Shown here one piece after another: positions 1 through 6,197 of a stretch of DNA of 6,411 nt. Position numbers and translations under genes: made by a program. The notes beneath the pieces were generated by a model. It worked only from the letters and a program-made list of their open reading frames with translations. It did not search any database and had not been told where the DNA came from. Source of the DNA: Pseudomonadota bacterium (GTDB taxonomy: Bacteria > Pseudomonadota > Alphaproteobacteria > Sphingomonadales > Sphingomonadaceae); the NCBI GenBank assembly GCA_023390675.1, contig JAEWCK010000062.1, forward strand, positions 1 to 6,411, written 5' to 3'. Numbering within the stretch: the first letter of the stretch is position 1; the number at the start of each line of letters is the position of its first letter.

Positions 1-1
1 G

Positions 2-1165
2 ATCTGGACCCTGGTCAAGATCGCCGCGCCGGTCATGCGCGGGATAAGCAGCGCCTTCGCCGCCAGCCGCGCACGGCATGCCGGCCATGTGCTCGCCGTC
101 GAGGAGCGCGACTTGCCGATCGGCATCGTCATCGGCGGCTCGCTCGTGATGCTGCTGCCGATCGCGTGGCTGTTGTGGAGCGTGATCGCGGGCGGACCGC
201 TCGCCGGATCGGCGGGGCTGCTCGTCGCGGGCGCGCTGGTCTTCGTGATCGTCATCGGGCTGCTGATCGCCGCGGTGTGCGGCTATATGGCCGGGCTGAT
301 CGGCGCGTCGAACTCGCCGGTCTCGGCGATCGGCATCCTCTCGGTGCTCGCCGCCTCGCTGATGCTGATCGGGCTGTTCGGCCGCGACAATCCGCCCGAG
401 ACCGGACAGGCATTGATCGCCTATGCGCTGATCGTCACCGGCATCGTCTTCGGCATCGCGACGATCTCCAATGACAATTTGCAGGACCTCAAGACCGGCC
501 AGCTGGTCGGGGCGACGCCGTGGAAGCAGCAGGTCGCGCTGGTGATCGGCGTCGTCTTCGGCAGCCTGATCGTGCCGCCGGTGCTCGACCTGCTCAACAC
601 CGCCTTCGGCTTCGTCGGCGCGCCGGGCGCGGGACCCAACGCGCTTTCCGCGCCGCAGGCGGGGCTGATCTCCGCGCTCGCCAAGGGCGTGCTGGGCGGC
701 GACCTCAACTGGCCGATGATCCGGCTCGGCATCTATGTCGGCATTGGCTTCGTCGTGCTCGACGAGCTGCTCGGCGTGTTCAAGCGCCTCCGTTTGCCGC
801 CGCTCGCCATCGGCATCGGCATCTATCTGCCGATGGCGGTGATCCTGCCGGTCGTGCTCGGCGCGATCCTCGGCTGGTTCTACGAGCGCTGGGCCGATCG
901 CACCGGCGATCCCGAATTCGCGCGACGGATGGGCGTGCTCACTGCCACGGGAATGATCGTCGGCGAGAGCCTGTGGGGCGTCGCCTTCGCGGGAATCGTC
1001 GCGGCGAGCGGCACCGATTCGCCACTCGCGATCGTCGGCCCCGGCTTCGCGACGACCGCGCTGATCGGCGGGACCGTGCTGTTCCTCGCGCTGGTCGCGT
1101 TGCTCTACCGTTACACCCGCCAGCAGGTGCGCGGAGTCAGCCCATCTGCTCGAGCAGCGAGCTGA
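2..1165 (+). CDS. OPT-family oligopeptide transporter, C-terminal part (5' end outside window)
   Basis: The frame is open from base 2 (IWTLVKIAAPVMRG...) with no start, so the first in-window ATG at 35 is internal and the gene begins upstream. About 387 residues are visible. OPT proteins of the TIGR00733 type are usually 600-700 residues, so roughly the last 60% is here. OPT proteins are inner-membrane, proton-coupled importers of oligopeptides or, in some branches, metal chelates; the substrate is not readable. Counting from the Met at 35, about eight or nine hydrophobic segments are visible, near residues 29-51, 62-90, 96-114, 126-144, 166-186, 230-250, 256-282, 302-322 and 335-358. The segment LPPLAIGIGIYLPMAVILP followed by LTATGMIVGESLWGV matches the conserved C-terminal OPT pattern. 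The TGA stop (1163-1165) lies inside the 3' end of the convergent GH130 gene, a 29-bp overlap. No terminator is visible. The family call is confident; the cargo is unknown. Confidence 0.88.
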   Translation: MWTLVKIAAPVMRGISSAFAASRARHAGHVLAVEERDLPIGIVIGGSLVMLLPIAWLLWSVIAGGPLAGSAGLLVAGALVFVIVIGLLIAAVCGYMAGLIGASNSPVSAIGILSVLAASLMLIGLFGRDNPPETGQALIAYALIVTGIVFGIATISNDNLQDLKTGQLVGATPWKQQVALVIGVVFGSLIVPPVLDLLNTAFGFVGAPGAGPNALSAPQAGLISALAKGVLGGDLNWPMIRLGIYVGIGFVVLDELLGVFKRLRLPPLAIGIGIYLPMAVILPVVLGAILGWFYERWADRTGDPEFARRMGVLTATGMIVGESLWGVAFAGIVAASGTDSPLAIVGPGFATTALIGGTVLFLALVALLYRYTRQQVRGVSPSARAAS

Positions 1166-2423
1166 TCGGCACAAAGGCGAAGGCGACCGAGCTGTCCGCC
1201 ACCCCATAGGGGATGAACAGCTTGTCGCCGTGCTTGATCGCGCCGCAGGTGTAGACGACGTTGGGCACATAGCCCTCGCGATCCTGGTCCGCGGCGGCGA
1301 GCAGAGGCTCCTTCGAGCGCGCGAGCACCTTCGAAGGATCGTCCTTGTCGAGAAGCGCCGCCCCGATCGAATATTTGCGCATCGCGCCGACGCCGTGGGT
1401 GAGCACCAGCCAGCCCTCGTCGACTTCGATCGGCGGGCCGCAATTGCCCATCTGGACGAGCTCCCAAGGGAATTGCGGCTTGATCAGCAGCTCGCCGCCT
1501 TCCCAGTTGGTCAGCGTGTCCGATGTGTGGAGGAAGATGTTCTCGCCGTCCTGCCGGCCGAGCATCATATAGCGCCCGCCGATCTTGCGCGGGAACAGCG
1601 CCATGCCCTTGTTGCGCGCCGCGCTGCCGGTCATCGGCACCAGATCAAAGCTGCGCCAGTCGCGCGTGCGCATCAGCTCGGACTGGATCACCGAGCCGTT
1701 ATAGGCGGTGTAGGTGCCGATCCACTCCTCGCTGCCGTCCTCGTGGTGGAAATGGCAGATGCGCAAATCCTCCAGCCCGTTCGACTGCGCCTTGGTGATC
1801 GGGAAGATGACCGTGCCCGACAGCGTCGAATCGCGGTGGCGATAGACGGTCACCGGCCCCTCGGGCATCGTGTCCTCGTCCTCCTCGCGCGCGTCGGCGG
1901 CGGTGGCGAAGGGCGGCTCGGGGGCGAGCGTCAGCTCGTTGTGACTGGTGATGATGCCTTCGCGGAAGGCGACCGACGAGATGTGGCCCTCGCCGACGGC
2001 GCGCAAACTCATCAGGATGCGCAGCGATCCCTTGGGCATGCCGGTCTGGTCGTAATGCGGCACTGCGCTGGGGTTCATCAGCGCGGCCGCGGCATAACTG
2101 TATTCGTGGCAGAAATAGGCGCCGATCAGCTGGCGCTTCTCGTCGCCGATCTCCGCGCCGTTCAATCCAAGCTGTGCCTCGATCTCGTCGTAGCGCGTCA
2201 TGAACACGCGGCGCGTCTGCCAGTGGCGCGCCTCGAAATCCTTGAGCACGATATCGAGTTGCACGCGCGCATCGGCAGGCGACATGGCCAGCACTTCGCG
2301 CACCAGCCGCTCGGTACGGCTCGGCGCCGATCCGTTCGCGGTCCAGGCGATATGGAACGGACGCACCACCACCCGCGAGGGATCGGCCCTCAGGCGCAGG
2401 CTATGGTTGAACAATTCGAGCAT
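1137..2423 (-). CDS. GH130-family beta-mannoside phosphorylase/hydrolase
   Basis: This is a 428-aa cytoplasmic protein with no signal peptide. GH130 enzymes are five-bladed beta-propellers that phosphorolyse, or in some subfamilies hydrolyse, beta-mannosides, releasing mannose 1-phosphate or mannose. Visible landmarks are SLRAVGEGHISS (139-150, first-blade-like), NGLEDLR (215-221, matching the family GxEDPR motif with Asp219 as candidate general acid), NKGMALFPRKIGGRYMMLGR (271-290), GNCGPPIEVDEGWLVLTHGV (326-345) and YGVADSSVAFAF (406-417). Lys272 and His343 sit where, from memory, phosphorylase members have phosphate ligands, which favours a phosphorylase. Residues 1 to about 130 form a predicted helical N-terminal extension that short GH130 proteins lack. 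The usual Pro of EDPR is Leu. The ATG at 2423 has a weak G-rich ribosome site (GGGGG, 4 bases upstream). The gene follows the glycosyltransferase after 46 bp with no terminator, so it is probably cotranscribed. The family is confident; the linkage and donor are not determined. Confidence 0.86.
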   Translation of the reverse strand: MLELFNHSLRLRADPSRVVVRPFHIAWTANGSAPSRTERLVREVLAMSPADARVQLDIVLKDFEARHWQTRRVFMTRYDEIEAQLGLNGAEIGDEKRQLIGAYFCHEYSYAAAALMNPSAVPHYDQTGMPKGSLRILMSLRAVGEGHISSVAFREGIITSHNELTLAPEPPFATAADAREEDEDTMPEGPVTVYRHRDSTLSGTVIFPITKAQSNGLEDLRICHFHHEDGSEEWIGTYTAYNGSVIQSELMRTRDWRSFDLVPMTGSAARNKGMALFPRKIGGRYMMLGRQDGENIFLHTSDTLTNWEGGELLIKPQFPWELVQMGNCGPPIEVDEGWLVLTHGVGAMRKYSIGAALLDKDDPSKVLARSKEPLLAAADQDREGYVPNVVYTCGAIKHGDKLFIPYGVADSSVAFAFVPISSLLEQMG

Positions 2424-2469
2424 CGAGCCCCCAGGAAAAGCCAGTCAACAGGCCGGCACTAACCCAGGT

Positions 2470-4728
2470 TCAAGCGACGGCTCGTTGCGCTCCTGCCACG
2501 TTTCCGGCGGCCTTTGAAAGACCCGAAATCGCGCAATTGGCCAATTGCAGTGCGAGAATGGACTCCGCGCCCTGATTGCGGTTGAGCCCGTGCGGCATCA
2601 GGCCGTCGAAGCAGCCGCCGTCCTGCGCGGTCGCGAGCGGAAGCTCGAGATCGTTGGCGCCGAGATACCAGCGATAGGCGCGCATCGCCTCCTCGATCCA
2701 GCGTTCCTCGCCCGTCGCCTCGTGCGCGGCGACGCAGGCATCGATCGTCGCCTGCGCCTCGAGCGGCTGCTGGTCGAAGGGGAGCGGCTCGGCATAAGGG
2801 CGGCCGAAGCTCTCGGTGCCCACCGCGCGGAAGCGGCCCTGCGGCGAGGTCTGGCGCTCGACGATCCATTCGAGCGTCTCGAGCCCGACGCTGGTGAATT
2901 CGCTGCGGCCCAGCGCCTCGCCGGCGCGGAGCAGCGCCTCGGGGAGCCGGGCATTGTCATAAGCGAGGACGATCTCGAACCATTTCCATTCGGGCCGCCG
3001 CGCGCCGTCGAGCAGCTGGATCAGCTCGCCGCCGAAGCGCGTCAGGATCTCGCGGCTGAGCGGATGCCCGGGATGCGCATCGAGCATCGCCGCCGCGCCG
3101 AGCATCGCGAAGGCGCGCGCGCGGGGACTGCCGAGGTCGAGCGCGATCGAGGCAGTGGCGTCGAACATCGCCGACGCCCAGTCGCGATGCTTGAGCGCCT
3201 TGGCGTCGCGCGCCGTAACGCCCAGCGCCCAGAGCGCGCGGCCGTTCGAATCTTCCGAGCCGACATCCTCGCACCAGCTGCGATCGTAGTTCATGAAGTT
3301 GCGGAAGCGGCGCGCGTCCTGGTTCCAGGCGTGCTGGACGAACGATGCATAGACGCTCGTCCACTTGTCGCGGAGCATATCGTCGATACGATCCATCTTG
3401 CACATCAGGATCAGCGCGCGGGCATTATCGTCGATGCAATAGCCGTGGCGGCGATCGGGCACCGAGAAGACCGAATGCTGGAGCATGCCGGTCGAATCGC
3501 TCATCCGCTCGACCGCGGCGAGATCGGGCGCGAGCGGCTGAAGTGCCGCAACAGGCTTGGCGATCCGGCGCGGCTTGGCGGCGACGATCGCCTCGATCTC
3601 GGTCATTGCGCTCTCCACCAGCCGCGGCCAGATCATCGTGCGGCCGCGGGCATAGGCCTTTTCGGTCAGCGCGGCGCGCGCGGCGTGATCCGACAGCAGC
3701 CGCACGATCTCGCGCGCGAAGCCCGCGCTGTCGCCGAAATCGACGAGCACGCCATGCCCCTGATCGAGAATCTCGGTGGCGTGGACGTACGGAGTCGAGA
3801 TCACCGGCTTGCCGACGCCGATCGCATAGGAAAGCGTTCCCGAAGTGATCTGGGCGGGGTTGATATAGGGGGTGACGTAGAGATCGGCCGCCTGGAGATA
3901 GTCGATCAGCGCGTCATATTCGATGAACGCGTCGATGAACTCGACATGCCCGGCGACGCCCTTCTCGGCGGCGAGCGCCTTAAGCCGGTCGCGATAGGCC
4001 TCGCCTTCGTGCGCGACGAGATTGGGGTGCGTCGCGCCGAGCACGACGTAATGCGCCTTCGGGCGCGCGGCGACGACTTCGGGCATCGCCTCGATCAGCG
4101 TCTCGATGCCCTTGTTGGGAGCGAGCAGCCCGAAGGTGAGGATCACCTCGCGACCCTGCCAGCCGAATGCGGGCTTGAAGCTGTCGGGATCGGCGAAGAC
4201 GCGGTCGGGAACCCCGTGCGGGATCATCACGACCTTGCGATCGTCGACGCCGTGAACGCGCTCGAGGATTTCACGGCCCTTCTCGGCCATCACGATCACG
4301 CGCGACGAACGGCGTAGCAATGCCTCCATCACGCGGCGCTCGTCGGGATTGGGACGTTCGAGCACGGTGTGCAGCGTCACGATCACGGGGGCCTGGACGC
4401 GATCGAGCAAGGCGATCAGATGCTCGCCGGCGGGGCCGCCGAAAATGCCATATTCGTGCTGGACCCAGATCGCCTGCGCGCCGCTGGCCTCGATCTCGCG
4501 CGCAGCATCGAGATAGGCGGCGCGATCGTGCTGGGCGATCGAGCCGGTGACTTCGGGCGGATAGGCATAGCGACCGGGATGGTCGTCCATCGCATATACG
4601 TCGACCTGCATCTCGGGGAAGCGCTGCTTGAGCGCGGTATAGGTGTCGGTGGTGTACGTAGCGATGCCACACTTGCGCGGCAGGAAGTTGCCGATGAGCG
4701 CGATGTGCTGGATGGCCGGCCGGTTCAT
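2470..4728 (-). CDS. GT4-type glycosyltransferase fused to a C-terminal helical glycosidase-like domain
   Basis: This is a 752-aa, two-part cytoplasmic protein. Residues 5-385 are a GT-B glycosyltransferase of the GT4/group 1 type: an N-terminal Rossmann half with NFLPRKCGIATYT (14-26), HEYGIFGG (91-98) and HTVLERPNP (120-128); then IPHGV (169-173), the second-half opener FGLLAPNKGIETLIEAMP (199-215), SGTLSYAIGVGKPVISTPY (296-314), and Glu319, the likely nucleotide-sugar-contacting acid. Residues about 400-735 are a second, mostly helical module with repeated Trp- and acid-rich motifs: CIDDNARAL (431-439), WCEDVGSEDSNGRALWALG (485-503), EWKWFE (580-585), FDQQPLEAQATIDA (651-664) and HGLNRNQGAESILALQLA (713-730). 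This resembles (alpha/alpha)6-barrel sugar enzymes, but I cannot name a family. The ATG at 4728 has AGGAAAG upstream, about 10 bases from AGGA to the ATG. It is the first gene of a unit with the GH130 gene. GT4 members retain donor anomeric configuration; the donor (perhaps GDP-mannose, given the partner) is inference. Confidence 0.85.
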   Translation of the reverse strand: MNRPAIQHIALIGNFLPRKCGIATYTTDTYTALKQRFPEMQVDVYAMDDHPGRYAYPPEVTGSIAQHDRAAYLDAAREIEASGAQAIWVQHEYGIFGGPAGEHLIALLDRVQAPVIVTLHTVLERPNPDERRVMEALLRRSSRVIVMAEKGREILERVHGVDDRKVVMIPHGVPDRVFADPDSFKPAFGWQGREVILTFGLLAPNKGIETLIEAMPEVVAARPKAHYVVLGATHPNLVAHEGEAYRDRLKALAAEKGVAGHVEFIDAFIEYDALIDYLQAADLYVTPYINPAQITSGTLSYAIGVGKPVISTPYVHATEILDQGHGVLVDFGDSAGFAREIVRLLSDHAARAALTEKAYARGRTMIWPRLVESAMTEIEAIVAAKPRRIAKPVAALQPLAPDLAAVERMSDSTGMLQHSVFSVPDRRHGYCIDDNARALILMCKMDRIDDMLRDKWTSVYASFVQHAWNQDARRFRNFMNYDRSWCEDVGSEDSNGRALWALGVTARDAKALKHRDWASAMFDATASIALDLGSPRARAFAMLGAAAMLDAHPGHPLSREILTRFGGELIQLLDGARRPEWKWFEIVLAYDNARLPEALLRAGEALGRSEFTSVGLETLEWIVERQTSPQGRFRAVGTESFGRPYAEPLPFDQQPLEAQATIDACVAAHEATGEERWIEEAMRAYRWYLGANDLELPLATAQDGGCFDGLMPHGLNRNQGAESILALQLANCAISGLSKAAGNVAGAQRAVA

Positions 4729-4767
4729 GCCCGATCTTTCCTTTCGCTAACGCAAATTAGTTTCGGT

Positions 4768-4787
4768 GGGTCGAGTCCACTCGCCCC
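4768..4787 (-). other. Short hairpin in the presumed leader of the glycosyltransferase mRNA
   Basis: On the minus strand the RNA can pair GGG-CGAG with CUCG-CCC (one internal mismatch) around a UGGA loop. No T run follows, so it is not a terminator. It lies about 40 bases before the start codon, clear of the ribosome site; it could stabilise the mRNA or be chance in GC-rich DNA. Confidence 0.3.
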
Positions 4788-4805
4788 TCACAAACTCCCG
4801 TTTTT

Positions 4806-4834
4806 CAATATGGTTGCGTCATGCTGCATTGCAA
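4806..4834 (-). promoter_or_regulatory. Candidate sigma-70-type promoter for the GT4-GH130 unit
   Basis: Reading the minus strand, TTGCAA (4834-4829) is a -35-like box, and CATATT (4812-4807) is a -10-like box after a 16-base spacer; ATATTG one base further gives 17. Each box matches consensus at about four of six bases. Transcription would start near 4800 and leave a leader of about 70 bases before the glycosyltransferase ATG. The matches are weak and come from eye inspection only. Confidence 0.3.
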
Positions 4835-4838
4835 CATG
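4820..4838. promoter_or_regulatory. 19-bp inverted repeat, candidate operator
   Basis: The sequence CATGCTGCATTGCAACATG has 8-bp arms (CATGCTGC and GCAACATG) around a 3-bp centre, matching at seven of eight positions. It covers the -35-like box of the candidate promoter, where a repressor site would be expected. The TGCTGC-N3-GCAACA core is one base from the CTGC-N3-GCAG pattern I recall for PhaR of alphaproteobacteria. The dyad is directly visible; the regulator assignment is inference. Confidence 0.45.
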
Positions 4839-4871
4839 CAACGACTCGATAGATCGTTGTAAATCTGGCGT

Positions 4872-5327
4872 TCAGCCGCGCCCGCGGTATCCTGCTACCT
4901 CTTGCGGCGGCACCCAGACGCCCGCGGGGGGCTCGCCCGACTGCCAGAAGACGTCGATCGGAATGCCGCCGCGCGGATACCAATATCCGCCGATACGCAG
5001 CCATTCGGGCTTCATCTCGTCGAACAGCCGCTGGCCGATCCCGACGGTGCAATCCTCATGGAACGCGCCGTGGTTGCGGAAGGCGCCGAGGAACAGCTTG
5101 AGCGACTTGGATTCGACGATCGTCTCGCCGGGCACATAGTCGATCACCAGATGCGCGAAATCGGGCTGGCCTGTGATCGGGCAGAGCGAAGTGAATTCGG
5201 GCGCGGCGAAGCGCACCAGATAGCGCGAGCCCGGCCGCGGATTGGGCACGTAATCGAGCTCGGCCTGCTCCGGCGTGGCGGGGAGCGGCGAGGCTTTTCC
5301 GAGATGCTTGGCGTCCATCGCCGCCAT
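4872..5327 (-). CDS. queF: NADPH-dependent 7-cyano-7-deazaguanine reductase (preQ0 reductase)
   Basis: QueF reduces the nitrile of preQ0 to the primary amine of preQ1 using two NADPH, in the cytoplasm, on the way to queuosine at wobble position 34 of GUN-anticodon tRNAs. At 151 aa it is the short, single-domain (B. subtilis-like) type, not the roughly 280-aa E. coli type. All key residues are visible: the nucleophile Cys49 in TSLCPITGQPD (47-57), Asp56 as proton donor, the signature ESKSLKLFLGAFRNHG (72-87), and His90-Glu91 for substrate binding. They keep the same spacing as Cys55, Asp62, His96 and Glu97 of the B. subtilis enzyme. The start is uncertain: the ATG at 5327 has no clear ribosome site, and the in-frame ATG at 5318 (Met4) is nearly as good. 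No other queuosine gene is adjacent. It is divergent from the sulfurtransferase gene across 45 bp. The function is very secure. Confidence 0.96.
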   Translation of the reverse strand: MAAMDAKHLGKASPLPATPEQAELDYVPNPRPGSRYLVRFAAPEFTSLCPITGQPDFAHLVIDYVPGETIVESKSLKLFLGAFRNHGAFHEDCTVGIGQRLFDEMKPEWLRIGGYWYPRGGIPIDVFWQSGEPPAGVWVPPQEVAGYRGRG

Positions 5328-5372
5328 GTAGGCGTTTGCGCGAGCGAATGCATCCTTCTAGGGACGAAGGCG
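5328..5372. promoter_or_regulatory. Divergent 45-bp queF / sseA intergenic region
   Basis: The two divergent genes are only 45 bp apart, so their promoters must share this space or extend into each other's coding regions. I see no good -35/-10 pair on either strand. The visible elements are the sseA ribosome site AGGGA (5360-5364) and a small inverted repeat CCTTC/GAAGG (5354-5358 and 5366-5370) that would place that site in a hairpin loop. Confidence 0.4.
5360..5364 (+). promoter_or_regulatory. Ribosome binding site deciding the sseA start
   Basis: AGGGA lies 8 bases before the ATG at 5373. The reading frame is open for about 470 bases further upstream through queF in antisense; this site plus the normal family length fixes the start at 5373. 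Confidence 0.6.
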
Positions 5373-6197
5373 ATGGACGGGCTCGTAACGACCGAATGGC
5401 TTGCCGGGGCGCCGAACGCGCTGGTGCTCGATGCCACCTACACCTCGACGATCCCCGGCTCGCCGCCGCGCGATCCGCGCGCCGAATTCGAAGCCGAACA
5501 TATCGCCGGTGCGCGTTTCCTCGATCTCGACAGCCTGATCGACGAGGCCAGCCCGCTTCCCTCCACCATGCCGACCGTGGGCAAGATCGCCGAGCGGCTG
5601 CGCGCGCTGGGGGCGGATACCGAGACGCAGATCGTCCTCTATGACAATGGCCCGCACCACACCGCGTGCCGCGCCTGGTGGGTGCTGCGGCTGGCGGGAG
5701 TCGACGCCGCTCTGCTCGACGGCGGGATGACCAAGTGGAAGGCCGAGGGACGCCCGCTCGAAAGCGGACCGCACCGAGCCGAGCCCGGCAGCTTCGAGCC
5801 GCGCGCGCCCAAGTCGCAGGCGCGCACGCTCGATGAGATGAAGACGACCACCGAGCAGATCGCCGACGCGCGCTCGGCGGCACGCTTCACCGGCGAGGAG
5901 GCCGATCCGCGCGCCGAAGTCGCCGCGGGGCACATCCCCGGATCGCGGAACATCCCCTATCCGCGCTTCTTCAACGAAGACGGCACGTGGAAAGCGCCCG
6001 AACACATCCGCAGCGTGTTCGAGCTGAGCGGGATCGATCTGGCGCGGCCGCTCGTCACTACTTGCGGATCGGGAATCACCGCGGCGATCCTCGCCTTCGG
6101 CGCACACCTGCTCGATAACGAAGCGGCGCTTTACGACGGCAGCTGGACCGAATGGGGCTCGCGGCCCGAGACCGCCAAGGAGCTGGGGCCGGCATGA
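5373..6197 (+). CDS. sseA: 3-mercaptopyruvate sulfurtransferase (tandem rhodanese domains)
   Basis: This 274-aa protein has the two-rhodanese layout of SseA/MST enzymes, which transfer sulfur from 3-mercaptopyruvate through a cysteine persulfide to a thiol or cyanide, releasing pyruvate. The N-terminal, inactive domain spans about residues 5-128, with AEHIAGARFLD (41-51), VLYDNG (88-93) and LLDGGMTKWK (114-123). The C-terminal, catalytic domain spans about 150-270, with ARSAARFTG (166-174; Arg171 a candidate substrate contact), GHIPGSRNIPY (186-196) and the active loop CGSGIT (231-236; Cys231 nucleophile). CGSG-type loops mark mercaptopyruvate enzymes, whereas thiosulfate-preferring rhodaneses carry CRKG. 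The ATG at 5373 was chosen because AGGGA lies 8 bases upstream, the resulting length fits the family, and longer in-frame extensions would run through queF. Its stop overlaps the metC start (ATGA), indicating translational coupling in a sulfur amino acid unit. The thiosulfate sulfurtransferase alternative is less likely. Confidence 0.93.
   Translation: MDGLVTTEWLAGAPNALVLDATYTSTIPGSPPRDPRAEFEAEHIAGARFLDLDSLIDEASPLPSTMPTVGKIAERLRALGADTETQIVLYDNGPHHTACRAWWVLRLAGVDAALLDGGMTKWKAEGRPLESGPHRAEPGSFEPRAPKSQARTLDEMKTTTEQIADARSAARFTGEEADPRAEVAAGHIPGSRNIPYPRFFNEDGTWKAPEHIRSVFELSGIDLARPLVTTCGSGITAAILAFGAHLLDNEAALYDGSWTEWGSRPETAKELGPA
6177..6182 (+). promoter_or_regulatory. Ribosome binding site of metC inside the sseA 3' end
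   Basis: AAGGAG is a near-perfect Shine-Dalgarno sequence, 11 bases before the metC ATG and within the last sseA codons. Together with the ATGA overlap it supports coupled translation while allowing independent initiation. Confidence 0.6.

Larger units (their letters stand above)
4729..4871 (-). promoter_or_regulatory. Intergenic leader/promoter region of the GT4-GH130 unit
   Basis: This 143-bp non-coding stretch lies between the queF stop and the glycosyltransferase start and is clearly more AT-rich than the flanking genes. It holds a 19-bp dyad, a candidate promoter overlapping that dyad, a short hairpin in the presumed 5' leader, and a ribosome site (AGGAAAG) just before the glycosyltransferase ATG. 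No convincing queF terminator (stem followed by a T run on the minus strand) is seen, so read-through from queF is possible. Confidence 0.55.

Noticed and set aside
1230..2462. A 410-codon open frame on the + strand, antisense to the GH130 gene.
   Set aside because: It is rich in Arg, Ala and His with no domain signal; the minus strand carries the full GH130 motif set.
2545..4317. A 590-codon open frame on the + strand, antisense to the glycosyltransferase gene.
   Set aside because: It is a GC-bias shadow: its translation is Arg/Ala/Glu/Asp-rich low-complexity sequence without recognisable motifs, while the opposite strand encodes clear GT4 motifs.
4797..4805. A T run (CCCGTTTTT) on the + strand as a terminator tail.
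   Set aside because: The nearest hairpin ends about 13 bases earlier, and no + strand gene ends in this region.
4837..4861. Stem-loop just after the queF stop (CAACGA pairing with TCGTTG, 9-base loop), considered as a queF terminator.
   Set aside because: The core stem is only 6 bp, AT-rich, and no T run follows on the minus strand; it may simply be chance next to the dyad.
4902..5372. A long N-terminal extension of the sulfurtransferase frame through queF.
   Set aside because: It is antisense to a well-conserved queF, and the sulfurtransferase reaches normal family length from the ATG at 5373, which has its own ribosome site.
5328..5372. A preQ1 riboswitch in front of queF.
   Set aside because: The 45-bp queF leader lacks the preQ1-I pattern (loop CUA element and A-rich tail). 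A TTCTAG-like string occurs only on the opposite strand.
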